A stretch of 64,000 nt of DNA from Onthophagus taurus (lineage: Eukaryota; Arthropoda; Insecta; Coleoptera; Scarabaeidae), in the NCBI RefSeq assembly GCF_036711975.1, contig NC_091971.1, positions 30,077,501 to 30,141,500 on the forward strand, read 5' to 3'. The notes beneath the pieces were generated by a model. That model searched no databases and was not told the origin of the DNA. It saw nothing but the letters and a program-made list of their open reading frames with translations. Shown here in pieces: positions 11,950 through 24,737 of this stretch. The number at the start of each line of letters is the position of its first letter. Position 1 is the first letter of the stretch. A program made the translations under genes and the position numbers.

Positions 11950-14900
11950 ATTGTTATGAAAACTAACGGATAAAAAACCGGACGAATCCCAGGCAGACAC
12001 TAGGACGCTTAGGGTGTACTTCAAAGTCTTCTTTATGCATTTGAACCTCGACATAATTACATAACAAGAAATAAGACAGAAGGAGATAGGTACAATAGAA
12101 AAAAAGAGCCATTCATTCTTCCGTAGAGATTTGGTTGTTGTTGAAATTAAAGTAACTTTATTTTAAGCTAAAATTAGTTCTTTAGTTTATTTAGAGGGAT
12201 GTAAAACTACAATAGCCTACGCATAAGTTTTCCTTTGTAACTTGCTTATGATTTAATGTTTTCAGTGTTCGCTGATTCACGGCAACTGTGCTTAGATTAT
12301 TTTATTTTGTTATGATAGAATGGTATAATGCTGTTAAGTCTTGTTCATTTCTTGCGACGTCTATCACCATAAAAGTTGGTGCAAAGAATGAGCAAGACTT
12401 TCTGGTAAACATTACAATAACGAGAAAAGTGGATGGATTCGACTGTTACAATTACTTCAGAAACTTGTGTCATCTCATTATTGCAAGCAAGAACAGACAT
12501 CGCTTTTATTAGTTAAGATTGTGCAGTTGACATCTTGGTGATTGTGAATGATGACCACTTGAATCTATTTCGTCCATAGAAATCATTCGGAGGAAATCAA
12601 TGTTTATTACCTTATCAACTTATTTCTCTATGTCAGATCTTTATTAAAATTCATAGATTACGATCAATTTAATTAACAAATTAACAGATTTGTAGAGTTC
12701 ACACTGTTTCAAAAAATGTATCATAGTGATTATAATTTTTTTTAATTATGCTTTTAATCGTAGTACCAAATATTAAACAAGATAAATATTTATGAACTTC
12801 AATAGAAAGTTCTCTTTCTCTTTCGCCCGTTTCTTTAATTCAATTTAAGAAGAAAACGAAACTTAATTAAGTCTTTTACAACAAAACCTAACATTGTTAT
12901 CTGGGGATTTTATAGCGACCGTGGAGAATTTACACAAAATGCAGATGCTGCAGTATACAGCTTATAGCGAGAAGAGGAGAAATATGCTGCAGCATTACAA
13001 TTAACACGCCAACGACCGACAGTAGTGTTTCTACTTAATACTCACGCGTGTTATGCATTTCTAGATTATACATGGTATATATACATATCCTATTATGGAT
13101 TGTAAATATCTTTAATATTCTTGCACGTGGTGTTTAAATGAAAAGTAGAGAAATCTTAAATTAAAATAACATAAACAAAAATAGATTTCGCAATGTGCTT
13201 TGAGTATATGCGTTTCGTTTATGCGAAAGTAATTCTTCCAGCTGCACGTCAACAAAGGTAATTGATGCATTCGCCACAACAAAAGATCTTAACTTGCAGC
13301 TCCGACCTTCCCTCTAGGTTCTTTTTCACCCTTGTTTCCGCATCTTTTGTGCGGGAAAGCGGGAGCGCGCAATTTAGTTTCTGGCTGGCAAAAAGCTCAC
13401 TCAGAGTGTTTAATTAACATGAAGAATTTAGGTCCACACGGAGTAAACACTCTTCGCGCGTCCATTTAGAATATAACAAAACTCTTTATCCTTTTGTAAT
13501 ATTTTTGATATATTGGGATTTCGAGGGAATTTTACTAATGAAATAGTTTACTAAAGATACATATGTTACTAAAGAAATATTTTACTACAGGAATATTTTA
13601 CTAAGGACCGACTTTTCTTCGAAAATATTATTCCTCGAGACTTCTAGAAAATTTAAAAGCATAGGTATTAGATGAAATATTAAGGTGAAAGGTAAACAAG
13701 GGAATTGCTCCAGGAGCCAGACCTCGCACCAAAGTACATTAAAATTTTAAATCTCTAAAAAACCATACTTGAGAACCTTTTAAAACCTTTTAGAAATATT
13801 CTCAAGACGACTTCTGGAAAAGATTAGTTTTGTAGGATTAATCTATGTAGGTCATCCTTAAGATTTAGAAAGTAATTGATGGTTTTACCAAATTAATCGT
13901 AATTTAATTCCAATGTGATCGAAATGTCTCCCGATACATTTCCACTTGTCAATTAGGTTAGACTCAACTAACACCAGATCCATTTCCGTTTTCAATTTGC
14001 GCATTCGAAACGATGTTGCTATTCAAATAAACGTGATTTATTCACTATTTATTATTTATCATCATGATTATATTTATTATAAACGTTGATATTGTATTCC
14101 TTTATATTTGCCTTTACGTACGTTAAGTTACTTACGTTTGTTACCTTTTTGTTATAGTTTTTGTTTTCACTTCCGCCTTAACACTAAAAACAGCATCAAC
14201 ATTTTCTTTCGAATTGTGTACCAAAGCTTTCACGAGAAAACTCATCCGGAGATAACCCATTACCCTTGCTAATTAAAATCGCCCGTAATAAAGTTTAAAA
14301 TTAAATTTGAGCCTTGAGAGTGAGACCGACGACATTGATATTCCAACTCTGAAATAGAAGACCTTTTGTCTCTTCTCCCTTTTGAAACAATATCTTTTCA
14401 TCCCAGAAGCCTGGTTAATATTAAAACTTTTTCAAGTGATTCTGTCGACTTGATATCTTGAAAAAAATGAAAGAAAAATGGATATAGTTAAATTGATAAA
14501 AGTTATTTCACTTATTTAACCTTTTCGGACCCGATTTTGTTCATTTAATTTAACACAAAATTTCAATTCGCCACGCTTATTTTGAAAAGTTATGTATAAA
14601 AGTGACAGCCGTGGCACCTTGTTGTCGTTCTGCATACAGAGAGGTCTAAGGAGTGGCTTAAAACTTACATTAGTAGGTGATGCGAGGAGATTTTACTTGT
14701 GATGTGAAATCTAGAACGTCTTATTCAAGTTACGACCGACCTCTATGACTAGCGTAGCCCAAGAATTCAAGAGATGTGTGATTGATGATTTAGCAATTCA
14801 GGATATGTGATGAAAAAGTAAGGGTGTTATAAATAAAAGAGGTTACTCATTGTATTTCACTGCATACGAAGAAAGACAAGGAGAATGCAGAGTTAGATTC
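11950..14900. other. No gene recognised; host-like spacer
   Basis: Open frames here (such as 12288-12512) have no motif I recognise. The part at 13190-13480 is GC-richer with pyrimidine-rich runs and CpGs, and might be regulatory DNA. A TATAAAA near 14593 has no convincing gene behind it. Confidence 0.4.
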
Positions 14901-14924
14901 ATAATAAGCAACAGAATCTATGGA

Positions 14925-16150
14925 TTAGTTTTGGGATGTTTGAGAGGATTCCATAAATGACCATATTGGCCAGCGAAGTGTATAAGAAATTACATTAAAT
15001 ACATGAAAGTACAACGCAATACAGGAACGATCAACAATGCAGACTTGGAAGCCGATGGTTACACATTTGAAAGGGACCACATATCTAGGTTTACTGATTA
15101 CGCTAAATGGCTCATGCAGTTTCGCTGATTCCTCCTCCTCACCGCATCCTCTGCAGATGTCGATGTTACTTATTCCCATGTTCAGTAAGTGATTCTGTAG
15201 ATGCCAGTGATTAACCCTATGACCAAACGTAGGTTCTTCCTGGACAGCCTCATAAATAAATCGGTTCGTTTAGGATCAGGGTACATCAGAGCCTCCTTGG
15301 GTTGGCGACATCCTGGTGTCCTGTCCCAGTAGTTTAGAAACTTCTTACGTGTTTCCTATTTTTGAAGCTCTATTAAAGACCTTATTGTTGGGGCAATGAA
15401 TGGTTCCGGCGATCCCGGAGGTTCGCCTGCAGCATTCCTTACCAGTTTGTCCACCATGTCATGAAGCTTATTTCCCGAATGACCCTTTGTCCAGCAGATC
15501 GTACTCTCATTGCTAGCGGCTGCCTTACAAAGATTGTTATGGCAGTCCTCAAGCAACGAGGATGAACAGCGATACCGCCCGAGCGAGAGGAGGGCTTGTC
15601 TGCAATCAGAATATACTATAATTTTTTTGTTACTAATTTTCTTGGTAATTTCCTCAGCCGCCAGAGAAATGGCCACCAGCTCCGCTTGGAGCGCAGTGGG
15701 CCAAATTCCCAGCGGTTTAGAAATTTTTATTGTTGGTTCGACGGCATAAACCGAAGCACCAGAGCCAGTTTCCCTACGAAATCCGTCTACCCATAATTGG
15801 AGGACAGTTTCGTCAGGCCTGGATTGTTTTCCTACCTTTATTTCATACGGTCGTTCGAAGATAAAACGCGTTGGAATCATATCTACCCTGCCATTCAGGA
15901 GCGGCTGTTTGCTACATACCTTCTCCCATAGCTGGCTAGTCGATTTTCTACATTTATATAGCCATTTGTCATTAGCCGCTTATCCATTTTTGGAGATATT
16001 CGGATTAGCATGAGTGGAATCAGGGCAGCACAACCAGGACAAATTCTAGCCTTTGCCTCCAAGGTAATATGGCTGGAAGGGCCCTAATGCTGACCAAATG
16101 AGGGAAGTAAGTACAAGGGATCTGCTGAGGTTAAAGTGCTGCGGGCGGTT
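14925..16150 (-). mobile_element. RNase H-bearing LINE fragment (I/R1-type ORF2 C-terminus)
   Basis: The open frame 15880-15356 encodes an RNase H domain with the four expected positions: LWVDGF, LQAELVAI, VYSDCRQAL and the TKGHSGN...DMVDKLVRNAA helix. Downstream on the minus strand follow LVIGLITGIYR and CRGCGEEEES, the C-terminal cysteine motif common in I- and R1-group elements, ending in open frame 15179-14925. Upstream only decayed linker sequence remains, and no RT is present. RNase H in such elements removes template RNA. The fragment is truncated and inactive. Confidence 0.8.
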
Positions 16151-16479
16151 CAGCCTGCCTTCCCGCGAATCCAGAATCCAGAGAATCCAGAGATGGCTCA
16201 TGCAGTAATGAAATAAGAAGTGTTACAAAGGGTAACAGGTGTTACTATACTTACGAAAAACTACTCAAATCGAGAATGTTAGAAGCCTTATTAGACCAGT
16301 GATAATATATAATGCATACAACGACAAAAAAAATAATTTTTTAGGACATTTGTACGAAAAGTTCTACGGAAAATATTTAGAGCTCTACAAAATGAGGATG
16401 ACCTGGACCTGTAGTTTTTGAATTGTTCAAACTAAAGAATTGGATCAATCAATAAATGGTGCCGATATTGACAAGTTCA

Positions 16480-17173
16480 TTAAAAGTAGATATCGCAGAT
16501 CGATGGGGCATATGGGACGAATGAACGATCAGAGTACAACAAGAAGAGTTGCAGATTGGACATCAGTGGGTCGAAGAGAAAGGGTCAGATCGAAAAAATG
16601 ATGGATACATGATGTGCAGGAAGATTTGAGAAGAATGGGAGTCAGAAGTAGGAGACATGAGGGTCATGTGGTAAGAGGACAGAATGGAAGAAGATCATTG
16701 AGCAGGCTAAAACCCACCAGAGCTTGTTAACGGCGTATGAAGAAGAAGGTATTATATATTTCAAGCATAAGTTACGTGATTTGCTTTACAAACAACAAGA
16801 CTCGGGTCAGAGATGAGAAGGCTATCACAAAAGAGAGAGCGCTGTGTGATGAGGACGTGTGTGCAGGGTTTTTACTATTTTTCATGAAATTTTAGTTTTA
16901 TTTAATTAAAAGTACTAAAGTAAGTAGTTTGTCGTTTTTTCTTCTTTTTTTTTATTTTCTGCTTAGTGAATTTTGTTTTTGTTTTGTTTTTTTTTCTTGC
17001 TTTTTGTTCGATTAGCTCATAATTTTTACCGGACCGCCAAGAAGAACAGGAAGCATATAATTGTAATCTGATGGCGGTTCCAATTGGTCAAGGATTAATT
17101 AAGTTTAGTAATATATGTATTATAGTAAATTGTATAAATTATAAAACCAATAAACAGATTATTATTATTATTT
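16480..17173 (+). mobile_element. RTE-like LINE 3' end with 3' UTR and ATT-repeat tail
   Basis: The forward reading gives RWGHMGRMNDQSTTRRVADW, GRRERVRSKK and RTEWKKIIEQAKTHQSLL, which matches the end of RTE-type RT proteins. A 400-bp AT-rich 3' UTR ends in ATTATTATTATT near 17160-17173, a typical microsatellite-like LINE tail. The 5' part is missing. Confidence 0.65.
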
Positions 17174-17560
17174 ATAGTATTAAAAGACAAAAATAGTGTT
17201 TATTACAGGAAAGACGAACCTGGAGTGGAACCTGACATTGGAGTTTCTATTTTGCATAACCTGCAACACTACTGCACCATTCAATGTTTCGTGTAATCAT
17301 ACCGCTTTGCTTTTGGAGAGCTCGCCTGGTATCCTTTGTGTATTGCGAAGACACATTACTCAAGAGAGAGAGATACCGTGAACAGACATCGGGTAATCCT
17401 TTACTGCGCTCGACGATTGGCCTCTTTTTTTTTTGAATAGAAACTACATACGACGTAGATTGCAAAAGTGCATTAGCAATTTCCAGTTGTAGCTTAACCT
17501 TAACATTTAACCTAACAGAACACTTACACATACTCATAACAGATACGGCAAAAAGAAAGA
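17174..17560. other. No gene seen between two LINE tails
   Basis: A minus-strand open frame of 96 codons spans most of it, but it contains no recognisable domain and nothing suggests translation. Confidence 0.35.
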
Positions 17561-17574
17561 GTCATTTTCGACTG

Positions 17575-18260
17575 GAAAAGAGGTATAAAGATATCTCTTC
17601 TCTGCACTGCCTACGGAATGTTGGCATATATTATCAACAATTGTCTTAATTTTAACAAACTCTTTTTGCACTATCCTACATACCAAGATCAAGAATCGTC
17701 GATCATAACAAAAAACTTAGATTATATAAAACACTAGTGAGATCTATTTATATTACGTATGCGACGCATAGATGAGAATGACAGAAAGCACACAAATAAT
17801 CTAAGCATATTGAAAGGAAAGTACTAAGAAGAAGAAGAAGCTGATAAAAGGAAACAATTCTTAAAGTGTCAGATATAACACCGAATGTATTAGCTTCTCG
17901 GAAAAGGTCATCTTGTACAGTCTATCAGACACCAAAGGCTGCAATGGGCTGGACGTGTTAGCAGGATGGAAGAAGTGAGACTACCAAAGAGAACTCTCAA
18001 CACGAGAATGCAAGAAGAAACGCTGGGATAATGAAGTATCCGATAATGCACGCGACCTGCTGAGGGTGAGAATGTGGCAAAGAGTAGCAGCAGACAGACG
18101 GGAATGGAGGCAGAATGAAATGAAACATGATACGTTTCAGCCATTTTACAATCTTTAGTCCTCAATTGAAAATAACCATAAATTTTGGTATAGTAGTGGT
18201 TCAAATACGTCTCTAATCCTTTCGAAATAGATGACGGACTCCTATACCTCTACACTATAC
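17575..18260 (+). mobile_element. Second RTE-like LINE 3' fragment
   Basis: Forward frames give KLRLYKTLVRSIYITYA, KHIEKKVLRR and LQWAGRVSRMEEVRLPKR, then RRWDNEVSD and WQRVAADRREWRQNE, the conserved thumb and C-terminus of RTE-type LINEs. Stops and shifts break it. It has the same orientation as the fragment just upstream but differs in sequence, so it is a separate insertion. Confidence 0.65.
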
Positions 18261-18654
18261 GAATAAATTTTTAATAAGCGTTTATAAATGGGTATGTTGA
18301 TAACCTGTATGTATGAATAAGCAGTTAAGAAATCGTTCTTCATCACGAATCGTTTGGAAGTGTTTAGTGTTTTAGTTGTTTACATCGTTAGTAAATCTTT
18401 ACAACTATAAAATGATTAATTTTAAGGCATTTTGGTAAGGTATTAAACTAATTTTGAAAAGGAGAAGGAAAGAACTAAACTCGTAAGCGAGTTTAGGATG
18501 CATTTTTTACATAAATTGTGTTTTATCCTGATTTCAATCATTTAACAAAAAAAAATACGACTGTCACAGTATACTATGAAATTGATTAACGCATGGTAAG
18601 AAATTTTTTTTAGAAAGATTTCAACTAAACTAACCAAAAATTAAAGTTAGCTGT

Positions 18655-18923
18655 TTTACTGCAAATTCGAAAACCTCAGCGAGACCGCCAAAAAACTGTT
18701 CAGTCTGATGACTTTCATGTTCAGGTATATTGTTCAGGTAAACAGTGAGTAATATAAATTTAGTCGTTTATTGTTAATTTTGTAAATTTTAAATAGGTAA
18801 ATTAATTCACAGGTTCGCAAAGGTAAAGAAGCCTTTGTTATTTGCAAGCAAGAGTTTATAGGAAAATTTAAGGGCCAAGAAATCAGTAATTACAGTGAAA
18901 GTTACCTGAATTCTTCATTAACT
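18655..18923 (+). pseudogene. Two possible exons of an unrecognised, probably transposon-derived protein
   Basis: An exon ending KTVQSDDFHVQ at CAG/GTATAT (18722) and one starting after TTCACAG (18813) and ending at ACT/GTAAGT (18923) can be spliced in frame. The second reads VRKGKEAFVICKQEFIG and then about 20 further residues. The form 'shape-VxxxGKxxxVCKxxFL' recalls transposon-derived insect proteins, but I cannot name the family. No start or downstream exon is visible. The pogo element begins 23 bases after the last donor site and may have interrupted it. Confidence 0.3.
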
Positions 18924-18946
18924 GTAAGTAAAATGTGGATAATGTA

Positions 18947-18970
18947 GGGGAGAGTGTTGTACCTCGGACC
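18947..18970 (+). repeat. Left terminal inverted repeat of the pogo-type element
   Basis: It starts GGGGAGAGTGTTGTACC directly after TA at 18945-18946 and matches the right end with two differences. Confidence 0.9.
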
Positions 18971-19346
18971 GGTATGTACCTCGGGTCATTTGATTTATAA
19001 AACTTACGCCATCTCTATTTCTATTAGTTTATGGTGATTTGTTAAGTCAATATCTATCTCGTAGATGGTAGCATATCATTATTTCAGTAGTGTAACCCTA
19101 TAAGTGCTCCGCAACGTGTTTGTGATTTCGTCCACTAAAAGTAGTTGTTATCATCCCGTTTTCATGTTATATATTTACATATCCTAGCTACTTTTAATCA
19201 AAGTTGGGTAAGTAGGCTTGTTGTATCCGCATGTAATTTGTTTAATGCATAACCTAAAATTATAAAGCGTAGAAAAGTTTAATTTATACAAATTTGTACC
19301 TCGGGACACCAAAAGGTCTTGTACGTTGGACCGGACCAAGGTACAA
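18957..19346. repeat. Subterminal repeats of TTGTACCTCGG in the left end
   Basis: Copies or close variants occur at the tip (18957), at about 18974, about 19296 and as an inverted pair around 19319-19346, where GTACGTTGGACC faces GGACCAAGGTAC. The right end has matching copies between 23659 and 23895. Such arrays are probable transposase-binding sites; this is inference. Confidence 0.6.
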
Positions 19347-19446
19347 CATTATGAAGAATTGAACTAAAATGAGAACTAACACTAGAACTATTACTACTTA
19401 TTTTCAATACTTGGGGTAAATACCAAGTGAAGTCAACTAAGTTTTA

Positions 19447-21727
19447 TTATTAATAATAATAATAATAATAATAAATGCCTTTATTGGTGACCCTTAATGT
19501 ATTACAGAATAAATCAAATTAAATTACCCAAAATAAACTAATCCAAAAACTACATCACATTCAAAATTAAATCGTTCAAATTTAAAACTATTCAAAACTA
19601 AACTAAACTATATAAGTTACAATAAGGGCCCAAATGGTGCGATATCAGGCGCGGTGCCTGGTTTTCGTATCGAACCACGAGAAAAATAAAAATAAAAATA
19701 AAAAAATATATATATATAATAATAAAATATAATATAATAATAATAAACTATTGCGTGAGAAGTAAACGCTGCCTAATATGTATATATATATAAACACGGC
19801 CGAAATGATGATACACTTAATTTTTTAAATACTGATGGAATGTCATTATATACCTGCTGAACCGTATAGGAAAATGATCGCGTATATAGAGTTAACCTAT
19901 GTTTCGGTATAACACGAAGTGATTTCCTCCTAATGTTCACATTATGAACGTCCGTGCGATGCCTAATTCTGCTATGCAAGTAAGATGGCCTTCCGCTGCA
20001 GAGCAGTTTGTGTATTAAACAAGCCGTATGTAGTCGCCTCCTGTTAGCCATGTTCAACAAGTTAGCCATAGACAAGGTATGTGAGATCCTATCGTACTTC
20101 CTAACCCCATATATGTATCGCAGACATGAGTTTTGAATTAACTGAACTCTCCTCGATGTTGCTACAGTCAAGCAAGGTACAACCATAAACCGCGAGCAGG
20201 ATACAGCGCTTTGAGTCCTCCCACAGACTTCCTAATCAGACCGCTGACGTGAGCATCAAATCGCAGAACAGGATCAAGCACCACTCCCAGACTCTTAGCC
20301 TCAGATCCCATCTGCAGCACTGTACCGTTAATGGAGATTTTACCATGGAGGTTATTTGCAACAGCCTCTTTCCTGCCACTAGGCCCGAACAACAAAATTT
20401 GAGATTTGCTAGGATTAAGATTTAAACAATGCTTAAAGGCCCTATCCGTAATTATACGTATGTTATCATTGAACATGCCAACCACGCTTGAAATATCGTT
20501 GGGACTGAAAGTATGATATATTTGAGAGTCATCTGCATATAAATGGTAATTACCAGTTATATTCCGGAAAAGTTGAGATGTATATATGATAAAAAGAAGC
20601 GGTCCATTTATACTCCCCTGAGGTACTCCCCTAGAAACCCCCAAAGAACCAGAGCAGCCCGCTGGAAGACTAACATACTGACTCCTATGACTCAAATGAT
20701 TTTGAAAATATCTTATAGCACCCGGCCCAAGGCCGATGTAATGTAACAATGATAATAGCATTTTATGATTTATGGTGTCAAATGCCTTACTGAAATCAAG
20801 CAAAGTTAACAAAGCACAATTACCCTGGCCAGTGTTCGACAAGATGTCGTCTGTGATGTCAAGTAATGCCGTCTGGCAGCTATATCCCGGCCTAAAGCCT
20901 GACTGCTTATCAGGGAGAATACTGTATAAATCTAAATGATAGCGGACCTGTAAATCAACTATTCTCTCAAGTATTTTAGATAGTGTCGGAAGTATAGTTA
21001 TAGGTCTCAAATCTTTAAAGGACTCCGGGTTGTCAGACTTTGCTAACGGTACCACTCGACCCTGCTTCCAATAGTCCGGAAAAACATTCTCTCGCAGGCA
21101 AAAATTAATAATGTGCGAAATAAAAGGAAGCACAAATGGACAGCAAAGCTTAATCATTTGAAGATTTATATTGTCGGACCCGTATGACAGATTTTAAATC
21201 TCGAATAATATGAAACAATTCGTCTTCTGTAATTTCCCTAAAAGCAAATTCAGCGTCAAAATCAATTACCGTATTACCACTATAAAAACGCATCAGGTCG
21301 TCATCGGCATGCTCCGCACCAACGGTAAAATTGATAAAAACGTCGTTAATTTTATCAGCGTCCCGCAGCGCTAGTGGGAGATGTAACCTCTTCTTACCTT
21401 GAATCAACCCATGAGTACGTAACTCCATCCAAACTTTTTTAACATTTGTGATATTAGACAATCTATTTCTGAAATAAACTTCCTTCTCTTTCTTACACAT
21501 ATAATTATATTGATTTCGAAGTGATTTGTAGTAATCCAAGTCAGCTACCAATCCCGAACACCTAAACTTTTTCCAAGCTGCGATCTTTATTGCACTTAAT
21601 TCCTGCAAAATATGTGTTCGCCACGGTGCATTCGGCCTAGTAAACTTTTTAGTCACCAGCGGTGCATGAGTTATTATTATTTCAGATAAATATTTGAGGA
21701 TGCCTCGAAGCAAATCAGGTGTCAAAA
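19447..21727 (-). mobile_element. CR1-like LINE nested in the pogo element, 5'-truncated
   Basis: Minus-strand reading from 21727 gives an endonuclease-RT linker (open to 21150), a 1-nt shift near 21160, then a nearly complete RT (21157-20168) with NCALLTLLDFSKAFDTINHK, SRGVPQGSINGPLLF and YHLYADDSQIYH, the intact catalytic pair. After a small deletion near 20180 the thumb continues to 19773 (VRKYDRISH and RHRTDVHNVN blocks). The tail ends in AATAAA-like sequence and (AAT)n at 19450-19478. The endonuclease is absent, as expected for 5' truncation. Another member of the family is at 42060-45850. Confidence 0.85.
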
Positions 21728-21779
21728 GAGCACCTATAAATTCTCAACATTTAATTACGACGGCGAAAAAATGTTTAAG

Positions 21780-23578
21780 CGGTGAATTATAAATTAGGGA
21801 AGCTGCAAAATCCTTTAATATATCTAAAACCACGCTGATTAGGCACGTAAAATCCTATAAAGAATTTTTAGTAGCCAGGAGGAATCCACCTTGAAAGAGT
21901 ATCTTTTAACGGCTGCACGGCTGCATTATGGATTGACTAAAGTAGAAGTTCGTACTTTAGCATACCAGTATGCTGTTGCAAATGCAAAATCCTATCCGGC
22001 TTCTTGGGACATAGGAAAAGTAGCTGGGAAAGAATGGTTGAGACAATTTCTCAGAAGACATCAAGACTTATCACTTCGAAAGCCCGAATCCACAAGTTTG
22101 GCTAGATCAACATCTTTCAATAAAACAAATAGATCGTAATTTTTTAAAAATTACAAAGAACTTCTATCGCGTGGCAATTTTACTACAGAAAAATCTGGAA
22201 TTGTGACGAAACCGGTCTAACAACTGTTCTTGTTCCACCAAAAATTATAGGACCTAAGGGAATAAAACAATTAGGCCAAATGACTAGTGGTGAACGGGGT
22301 CAAAATGTTACAATGATCGCCTGAATCAGAAAGAAGAAAGAAGAATCTGAAAGGTTGTCAGATTGGTAGTATCGGAGCTGCCAATCTATCCGGCTGGTCA
22401 AACGAACAGCTATTCTTAAAATATTTGGAACACTTTAAAAATCATATCAAACCAACAGTTGAAAATCCTCTCATATTACTTTTGGATAACCATGATAGTC
22501 ACGTGAACGTCAACGCTATTGATTTTTGCAAGAATAACGGAATTCTTATGATAACATTTCATCCTCATACCAGCCACAAAATACAACCGCTCGACAGAAC
22601 AGTTTTTGGGCCAATGAAGACCTATTACAACACTGCCTGTAGCGAATGGATGATTATGAATCCAGGGCACGCCATTCCAATATATGACATAGCTGAACTT
22701 GTGGGTAAAGCTTTTAAAAAAGCTTTTACCACTTCTAACATTCAAAAGGGATTTTAAGTTAGTGGACTTTATCCCGTGAACGAGAATATTTTCGCTGAAG
22801 ATGAATTCTTATCTGCATACGTAACTGATTGACCATTGAATGAAGCTACCCACGCTCATGAACGAATCAATGATGAGCAACAAGAAGAAAGAGATGCGAT
22901 GGTAGCTGACATATCTATCCCTTCCACCTCAAATGCTATCCAGGGAAAGACTTCGAAAAGTTCTATTACGCCTGAAATGCTACGGCCGTATCCAAAGGCA
23001 TCTGCACGCAAAATAAAAGTAGGAAGACGAAGAGGAAAGTCACGTATACTTACCGATACTCCAGAAAAAAAGAAATAGCGCGTCTTAAAAGGGCAAATGC
23101 ACCTGGAAAGATATGTCAAAAAGTTCGAGCAGTTTGTAAGCAAATAGGAAATGAAGATGGGACTAAGAAGGTGACAAAAAAAGTTACAAAATACGACGAC
23201 GAGTTAAGTAGTAGCGACCAGGAAACGCTTGAGGATATGATAGCCAAGGAAAAAGAATTAGTAAATGATAAAGAATTAGACTATTTATGTGACAATGACA
23301 TCAGCAAAGGTGACTTTGTTTTAGTTAAACTGTCAGGAAAGAAATCTTTTATTTATTACATTGCGGAAATAATAAGCTGCGGAAATAACAATAAACTTAA
23401 ATATCCACGTAGAATTGGAAATTCTAACAAATTTATTAATGATTCCACCAAAATTTACGATTTTTTACGCAGTGATATTGTACGTAAGCTTCCAAAACCA
23501 CACTCGGTATCTGGCACTGTACGTTACGATTCAACATTGCAATTTAATGTTCATTTCAGCGGCTACAATGTGAAATAG
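21780..23578 (+). pseudogene. pogo-type transposase pseudogene (HTH, DDD catalytic core, C-terminal domain)
   Basis: REAAKSFNISKTTLIRHV near 21800 is a Pipsqueak-type helix-turn-helix. LTAARLHYGLTKVEVRTLAY and WLRQFLRRHQDLSLRKPES (to 22139) form the CENP-B-like part. The catalytic Asp positions are in IWNCDETGL (near 22200), LLLDNHDSHV (near 22480) and IQPLDRTVFGP (near 22590). The C-terminal segment (23171-23578) contains KGDFVLVKLSGKK and a terminal HFSGYN motif seen in Tigger/jerky-like proteins. Stops or shifts at about 21890, 22140, 22320, 22757, 22830 and 23080 inactivate it. Mobilisation by cut-and-paste is the family role. Confidence 0.85.
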
Positions 23579-23877
23579 ATTTACCTCTTGTTCTTGTTCC
23601 TTTGTTAAAAAATAAAATATTTCGTAAAATTGCGTCTTTCTAATTTTTTCTATGACTGATCCGAGGTACAACATATGGTGATTCGAGGTACATTACCTAG
23701 TTGTACCTTGGGTCAAGTTGAATCTCTTTACTAAATTGATCATATAAATTAAAAGACAACTGTTTAACAGAAAATACAGGCATATATGAACAGCAAAATA
23801 GCTATAGTATCTATTACATATGTTACATTTGGAACATATATAACTTAAACGATTACATTAATAGAAAACTAAAAACT

Positions 23878-23901
23878 GGCCCAAGGTACAACACTCTCCC
23901 C
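23878..23901 (-). repeat. Right terminal inverted repeat of the pogo-type element
   Basis: It ends ...GTACAACACTCTCCCC, directly followed by TA at 23902-23903, and is the reverse complement of the left end with two differences. Confidence 0.9.
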
Positions 23902-23903
23902 TA

Positions 23904-24730
23904 TATTAATATAAATAAGAAACGAGTGCTGCCTTTTATGTCAATTTAAAATATAACATATAGAACCGAACTGAAAATATTACTACTCATTTTGCAGAAG
24001 AAGAGAACTGCGAATACCTTCAGGAAGAGACACAAGGTCAAACTTAATTTAAGCTACACTATTTTGAAGGCAATTACCTATTAAGTTGTAAACCAATTTT
24101 GATTCTATAGTTGTGCTGTTAATGTAACAAAAGAATAATGTTTTATTTTCAAAACGATACAAGTGTCGTTTTAGTTTTTAAAATGCACCGGGTCCATAAT
24201 ACAATTGACAAAAATCATCACTTTAGTTAACAGTTATTGTTATTTACTTACACTAAAACAAAATAATTTTGAGATACAAGGCATCCAAAAAAGGTAGAAT
24301 ACCAAAAAAGAAATCATAGCAAAAGTTACATTTTTTTTTAATATACCTCTAAAGGTCGATGATCTGGATGCAATCCATCCAATTTCTCGCTACATCCATA
24401 GGTCACGCAGGCGCGCAAATGATTTACAAAAACTTCACGAAACATACTCTCGGTCTTTGCCCTTACCTACTAAATCTTGGACCCATCCGCCCATTTTATA
24501 GAATTTTCTCATACTGCATAACTTTTATATACAAACTTTACAATACAGGCACCAACATACTTAGCGGAACTTATATTAACGATATGTCTTACATTTACAA
24601 ATACTGTTCGAGTTTCACTACATATTAGCGGTTATTAACCCTAAAGCTAATGCTGGGCTTCTATTATTTTTATTATTCTGCGTGTTAGTCTCTTAGTTGG
24701 AGTATTAAAAGTAACATATTTTATGGGGTC
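23904..24730. other. No gene recognised
   Basis: AT-rich spacer with one 89-codon plus-strand frame (24359-24628) that has no known motif. Confidence 0.35.
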
Positions 24731-24737
24731 TATAGAT

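Larger units (their letters stand above)
18947..23901 (+). mobile_element. pogo-type DNA transposon with TIRs and TA target duplication, carrying a nested LINE
   Basis: The ends are a 24-bp inverted repeat (22 of 24 identical) beginning GGGGAGAGTGTTGTACC, each bounded by TA (18945-18946, 23902-23903), the target-site signature of Tc1/mariner/pogo elements. Inside are several subterminal copies of TTGTACCTYGG, a broken DDD transposase on the plus strand (21780-23578), and a 2.3-kb CR1-like LINE on the minus strand (19447-21727). Without the LINE the element would be about 2.7 kb, a normal size. The LINE lies 5' of the helix-turn-helix and is younger than the transposon. Confidence 0.9.

Noticed and set aside
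12288..12512. 74-codon plus-strand frame
   Set aside because: No recognisable domain or splice context; typical of random frames in this composition.
17247..17537. 96-codon minus-strand frame between LINE tails
   Set aside because: No domain, no start context and low-complexity segments; chance frame in a non-coding spacer.
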